Of a DNA stretch of 64,000 bases, positions 61,860-64,000 are shown piece after piece; the first letter of the stretch is position 1, and each line of letters begins with the position of its first letter. The translations under genes and the position numbers were made by a program. The DNA is from Solibacillus cecembensis. GTDB lineage: Bacteria; Bacillota; Bacilli; Bacillales_A; Planococcaceae. Under the pieces are notes generated by a model. It made no database searches and had not been told where the DNA came from. It was given only the letters and a program-made list of their open reading frames with translations. The stretch covers positions 124,436 through 188,435 of the forward strand of contig NZ_LMBZ01000005.1 in NCBI RefSeq assembly GCF_001439635.1, given 5' to 3'.

Positions 61860-62062
61860 TTAAATGCCCTCCACTTGCAAAAGTTTTATAAATTATATAT
61901 CGGTACTGGATGATTATTTTACATTAGTCTCCCTATTGAATTCATCATATAAAAGATACAAAGTTTACACAACTTTTTTCTACTTATGGCATGGGAAGAA
62001 TAACTTTGGGCTAATTTACAATCAAATATTTTATAATTTCATTCAGAGCTACGTGCACAAAA
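61860..62062. other. Intergenic region upstream of the RsbQ-like gene
   Basis: About 200 nt, AT-rich. It must contain the promoter of the RsbQ-like/diguanylate cyclase transcript. No hairpin, operator or coding frame stands out; a 72-codon plus-strand frame here is not supported. Confidence 0.4.
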
Positions 62063-62099
62063 AAAGCCCGATGCAAGATTAACTCTCACATAGGACTTC
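62063..62099 (-). terminator. Repeated terminator-like element, copy A
   Basis: On the minus strand AAGTCC ... GGGCTTTTTTT forms a short stem, with CCTATGTGAGA and TCTTGCA in the loop. These same words occur in the element at 63491-63524. Confidence 0.5.
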
Positions 62100-62280
62100 C
62101 CCCAAGCTCTAATAGCGCTCAATAGATTAACAAAGTTGTGGGCGCTTTACCATATCGGTTGGATTCGATAACTGAATTTCAATTCGGGAGTAGGTTTGAA
62201 GGGGGTCATGTAGGCTTATTTTGAGCATAATCGGATTTTTGAGGTAAATCAAACTAATTATTGAAAATGACTTTTTAACC

Positions 62281-62326
62281 ATCAAAAAAAGCTCCTCACA
62301 GCTATTCATAGCCATGAAGAACTTTC
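62281..62326 (-). terminator. Terminator of the stalk/coiled-coil protein gene
   Basis: On the minus strand AAGTTCTTCATGGCT pairs with AGCTGTGAGGAGCTT at all 15 positions (several G-U) around ATGAAT and is followed by TTTTTTT. Confidence 0.75.
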
Positions 62327-62328
62327 TT

Positions 62329-62385
62329 TGTATTTTTATGAATTGTAGTGTATTGTCTGAATTGCTTGTGCACCCGGTGCATGTA
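62329..62385 (-). repeat. Duplicated sequence after the stalk gene, copy 2
   Basis: About 41 of 55 bases match 63544-63602 in the same orientation, centred on TGCACCGGGTG and AATTC-GACAAT. The shared peptide in one frame is CTG..xNSDNxLQFxKIQ. Confidence 0.6.
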
Positions 62386-62393
62386 ACATTACA

Positions 62394-63284
62394 TTAGTAT
62401 TTAGAAACACTCATCGAATTTCTGCTATCATTATAGAATGCACCTATTGCTTTATTTTCGTAAACATCAAATACATTACCTGAGATTTCAGCATTTCTGT
62501 CATAATACCAAATATCACGCGAAATGCCATTTACATAATTCGTTAAATCTTCTTTTTTCAAGTTCTTCCAATTATTAAAGTCAGTATTATCTCTTAGATT
62601 AACTTCAATTTGAACATTAATACCACGTCTTTCCTCTTTTAGAACGATATAAGCATTCATATCCTTTAAAAATCGATGATCTCGATTCAATTGTTTTTCT
62701 ATTTCTTTTAGAGTAGTATTCGAATTGAAATTATTATTTTTCTCTAATTCTGCAATTCTAGCATCTTTTACTTTAATTGCATTTTCTAATTCAAGGATTT
62801 TTGCGTCTTTCGTTTTGCCTGCGTTTTCTAACTCAGCAACTTTCGTATCTTTCGTTTTGACTAAGTTGTCTAGTTCCGTGATTTTAGTATCTTTGGTTTT
62901 AATTGAAAGTTCTAATTCAGAAATTTTAGCATCCCTTGTTTTAATATATCTTTCTAAATTGGCAATTTCATTTTTAGATTCATTTGGATCGACGTTATCT
63001 GTAATAAAAATAGATTTAGTCAGTCCATCCCAAAGAACAGTTTTGTTAAGTACAGTTGATAAAGAACGTACAGGTAAATAAGTCGTTCCATTAATAACGA
63101 TTGGCGCAACATCACTACCAGGCACTAAAAGACCATTATTTAAAATCTTAATTTGTGGGTTAACCTCAACTTTTTTCGTTACTTCAGCAGCTTCCGATAC
63201 ACCCGTTTGTGAAAATACTAAAAGACTAGCAATAATCGTTGAAGCAAGACCCTTACTAACTTTCCCAAGTAATTTATTATCCAC
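62394..63284 (-). CDS. Exported stalk-domain protein with 14-residue coiled-coil repeats
   Basis: A 296-residue protein. The signal peptide (about 1-33) is followed by one copper-amine-oxidase-N/stalk half-domain (about 40-95: IVINGTTYLPVRSLSTVLNKTVLWDG) and a coiled coil (about 104-182) made of five tandem 14-residue units (consensus xxIKTKDxKIxELE). The C-terminal 110 residues are not assigned; RDHRFLKDMNAYIVLKEERRG begins them. The GTG at 63284 has GTAGGAGTG upstream. It is flanked on both sides by copies of a duplicated sequence, so it may have been inserted or rearranged next to the RadC-like gene. Function unknown. Confidence 0.78.
   Translation of the reverse strand: MDNKLLGKVSKGLASTIIASLLVFSQTGVSEAAEVTKKVEVNPQIKILNNGLLVPGSDVAPIVINGTTYLPVRSLSTVLNKTVLWDGLTKSIFITDNVDPNESKNEIANLERYIKTRDAKISELELSIKTKDTKITELDNLVKTKDTKVAELENAGKTKDAKILELENAIKVKDARIAELEKNNNFNSNTTLKEIEKQLNRDHRFLKDMNAYIVLKEERRGINVQIEVNLRDNTDFNNWKNLKKEDLTNYVNGISRDIWYYDRNAEISGNVFDVYENKAIGAFYNDSRNSMSVSKY
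62742..62951 (-). repeat. Five tandem 42-bp repeats coding for a coiled coil
   Basis: Five in-frame copies of 42 bp code for residues 112-181 of the stalk protein. The DNA copies have diverged, with IKTKD/VKTKD/GKTKD/IKVKD openings. Confidence 0.75.
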
Positions 63285-63490
63285 GTTTTATCACTCCTAC
63301 TCTACTTTATAAAGTCTATTATACACTCAAATTGGGGTATTTGGTATATTTTATAGGTTCAGAATGGCGGAATTTTAATATTATCAAAAGGTTATTGGAT
63401 TTTCTTCATGACGCAGAAGTTAACTATTGCTAATTTTGCATAATAATCTAGAATTAAATACCGAATATGAGTCTGAGAATTAGATAAAAT

Positions 63491-63524
63491 AAAGCCCCTT
63501 GCAAGATCTCACATAGGGTTTCCT
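63491..63524 (-). terminator. Repeated terminator-like element, copy B
   Basis: On the minus strand ACCCTATGTGAGATCTTGCA is followed by AGGGGCTTTATTTT; CCCT can pair with AGGG. It lies after the small frame that follows the RadC-like gene. Confidence 0.4.
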
Positions 63525-63543
63525 CTATTTCTAACCCTACTCA

Positions 63544-63602
63544 CTGTATTTTCATAAATTGTAATGAATTGTCAGAATTGTTCATCCACCCGGTGCACGA
63601 TA
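63544..63602 (-). repeat. Duplicated sequence after the RadC-like gene, copy 1
   Basis: Matches 62329-62385 as described for that copy. In the frame of MKLERIQ... the two copies differ mostly at third codon positions. Confidence 0.6.
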
Positions 63603-63653
63603 TTTCCCGTACTTTTCCATCATTACTTCTGCTAATCGTTTGTATGCGTTCAA
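63582..63653 (-). CDS. Possible 23-residue peptide downstream of the RadC-like gene
   Basis: Directly after the RadC-like stop is AAAGGAGGTGAT, a nearly full anti-16S match, and 5 nt later a TTG opens a 23-codon frame (NAYKRLAEVMMEKYGKYRAP then GG). It is helical and basic. An overlapping 39-codon frame from an ATG at 63660 (stop at 63541) is also possible, but its spacing is poor. Either could be the remains of a longer gene, because the duplicated copy at 62329 keeps the first frame open further (HAPGAQAIQTIHYNS). Confidence 0.4.
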   Translation of the reverse strand: MNAYKRLAEVMMEKYGKYRAPGG

Positions 63654-63668
63654 GTTTCATCACCTCCT

Positions 63669-64000
63669 TTACATGTAGCCTGCTTCTTTTAGTGAGCAGA
63701 ATGAATTAGATGCTAAAATCAAATGATCCATTACATCAATACCAAGTAATTTACCTGCTTCAACCAATCTCTCGGTCACATCAATTTCTTCTGGACTTGG
63801 TGTTGTATCATTCAATGGGTGATTGTGAGCAACTACAAAACACGCGCAATTCGCTAAGATTAAAGATTTCATGACTTCTCTAGGATGAACAATCGATGCA
63901 TTGATTGAGCCTGTGTGCACCACTTGCAAAAGTTGTGGTTCATTCTTTGTCGACAACCCAAGCACCACAAACTTTTCTCTGTCACTGTCTCCGATGAAAT
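63669..64000 (-). CDS. radC: RadC/JAB-domain protein, 3' part cut by window edge
   Basis: About 110 C-terminal residues of a RadC family protein (JAB/MPN fold). The frame is open to the window edge (FIGDSDREKFVVLGLSTKNE). The metal motif reads VAHNHPLNDTTPSPEEID. Normal RadC proteins have HNHPSGxxxPSxxD; here SG is LN and the Asp that would close H-x-H-x7-S-x2-D is Glu. The protein may therefore have altered metal binding. RadC-type proteins are common on mobile elements, and its first domains lie outside the window. A GTG at 63966-63968 is not a real start. Confidence 0.85.
   Translation of the reverse strand, partial: FIGDSDREKFVVLGLSTKNEPQLLQVVHTGSINASIVHPREVMKSLILANCACFVVAHNHPLNDTTPSPEEIDVTERLVEAGKLLGIDVMDHLILASNSFCSLKEAGYM

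Noticed and set aside
61864..62082. A 72-codon plus-strand frame
   Set aside because: It is Tyr/Phe/Ser-rich from AT-rich DNA, has no ribosome site and covers the promoter area of the RsbQ-like gene.
62127..62315. A 62-codon minus-strand frame after the stalk gene
   Set aside because: Its first codons lie in the terminator stem and there is no separate ribosome site suited to its start.

Overview
The window looks like a low-GC Gram-positive chromosome from the Lysinibacillus/Solibacillus branch of the Bacillales. The basis is AT-rich DNA, strong AGGAGG-type ribosome binding sites, a large S-layer protein with three N-terminal SLH motifs and a signal peptide ending in VPVASAA, many other SLH-anchored wall proteins, and Bacillus-type genes (brnQ, pgcA, pgi, gtaB, rsbQ-like). 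No rRNA, tRNA, CRISPR array, insertion sequence or prophage was recognised.

Region 1 (1-28.2 kb) is a cell-surface island. It opens with the 3' end of a SLAP-domain protein (accessory Sec / S-layer assembly type). Then come two NlpC/P60 endopeptidases, a BrnQ transporter, an S41 protease with an Ig-like tail, a TetR regulator, and a run of exported proteins. The run contains an SLH-glucosaminidase, NlpC/P60-SLH, a 1,036-residue class helical-repeat protein, SLH-SH3-amidase, SLH-CAP, phosphodiester glycosidase-SLH, two copper-amine-oxidase-N ('stalk') proteins (one carrying a second phosphodiester glycosidase), the main S-layer protein, and an SH3 protein with a C-terminal membrane anchor. Together these can cut glycan, amide and peptide bonds of the wall while being held at the surface by SLH domains. 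WalR-like boxes lie upstream of two of the NlpC/P60 genes.

Region 2 (29.0-52.4 kb, all on the minus strand) is a wall polysaccharide locus. Read in the direction of transcription it holds a TPR protein, an O-antigen-ligase-like protein, a PglF/CapD-type dehydratase, a Wzm/Wzt ABC exporter, a 1,459-residue triple glycosyltransferase, another glycosyltransferase, a GT-C-like membrane protein, a UbiA-type polyprenyl-phosphate phosphoribosyltransferase, a HAD phosphatase fused to a GtrA membrane domain, GT4, GT2, an epimerase, a priming sugar transferase, then gtaB, pgi and pgcA, which make UDP-glucose. The UbiA/HAD-GtrA/GT-C set suggests a lipid-linked pentofuranose donor that is made inside, flipped and used outside.

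Region 3 (52.4-64 kb) is mixed: a PD-(D/E)XK-like protein; queT behind a leader that closely fits a preQ1-II riboswitch; an SDR; a Tad2/DUF2829-like small protein; a MATE pump and GNAT divergent from a MerR regulator; a CotA-like multicopper oxidase; an RsbQ-like hydrolase paired with a PAS-GGDEF diguanylate cyclase; a stalk/coiled-coil protein flanked by duplicated sequence; and the end of a RadC/JAB protein cut by the window edge.

The observations most worth following up are the RsbQ/PAS-GGDEF pair, the polyprenyl-phospho-pentose module, the preQ1-II-like leader outside its usual lactobacillal hosts, the 21-bp phased intergenic repeat array, and the Tad2-like chromosomal gene.
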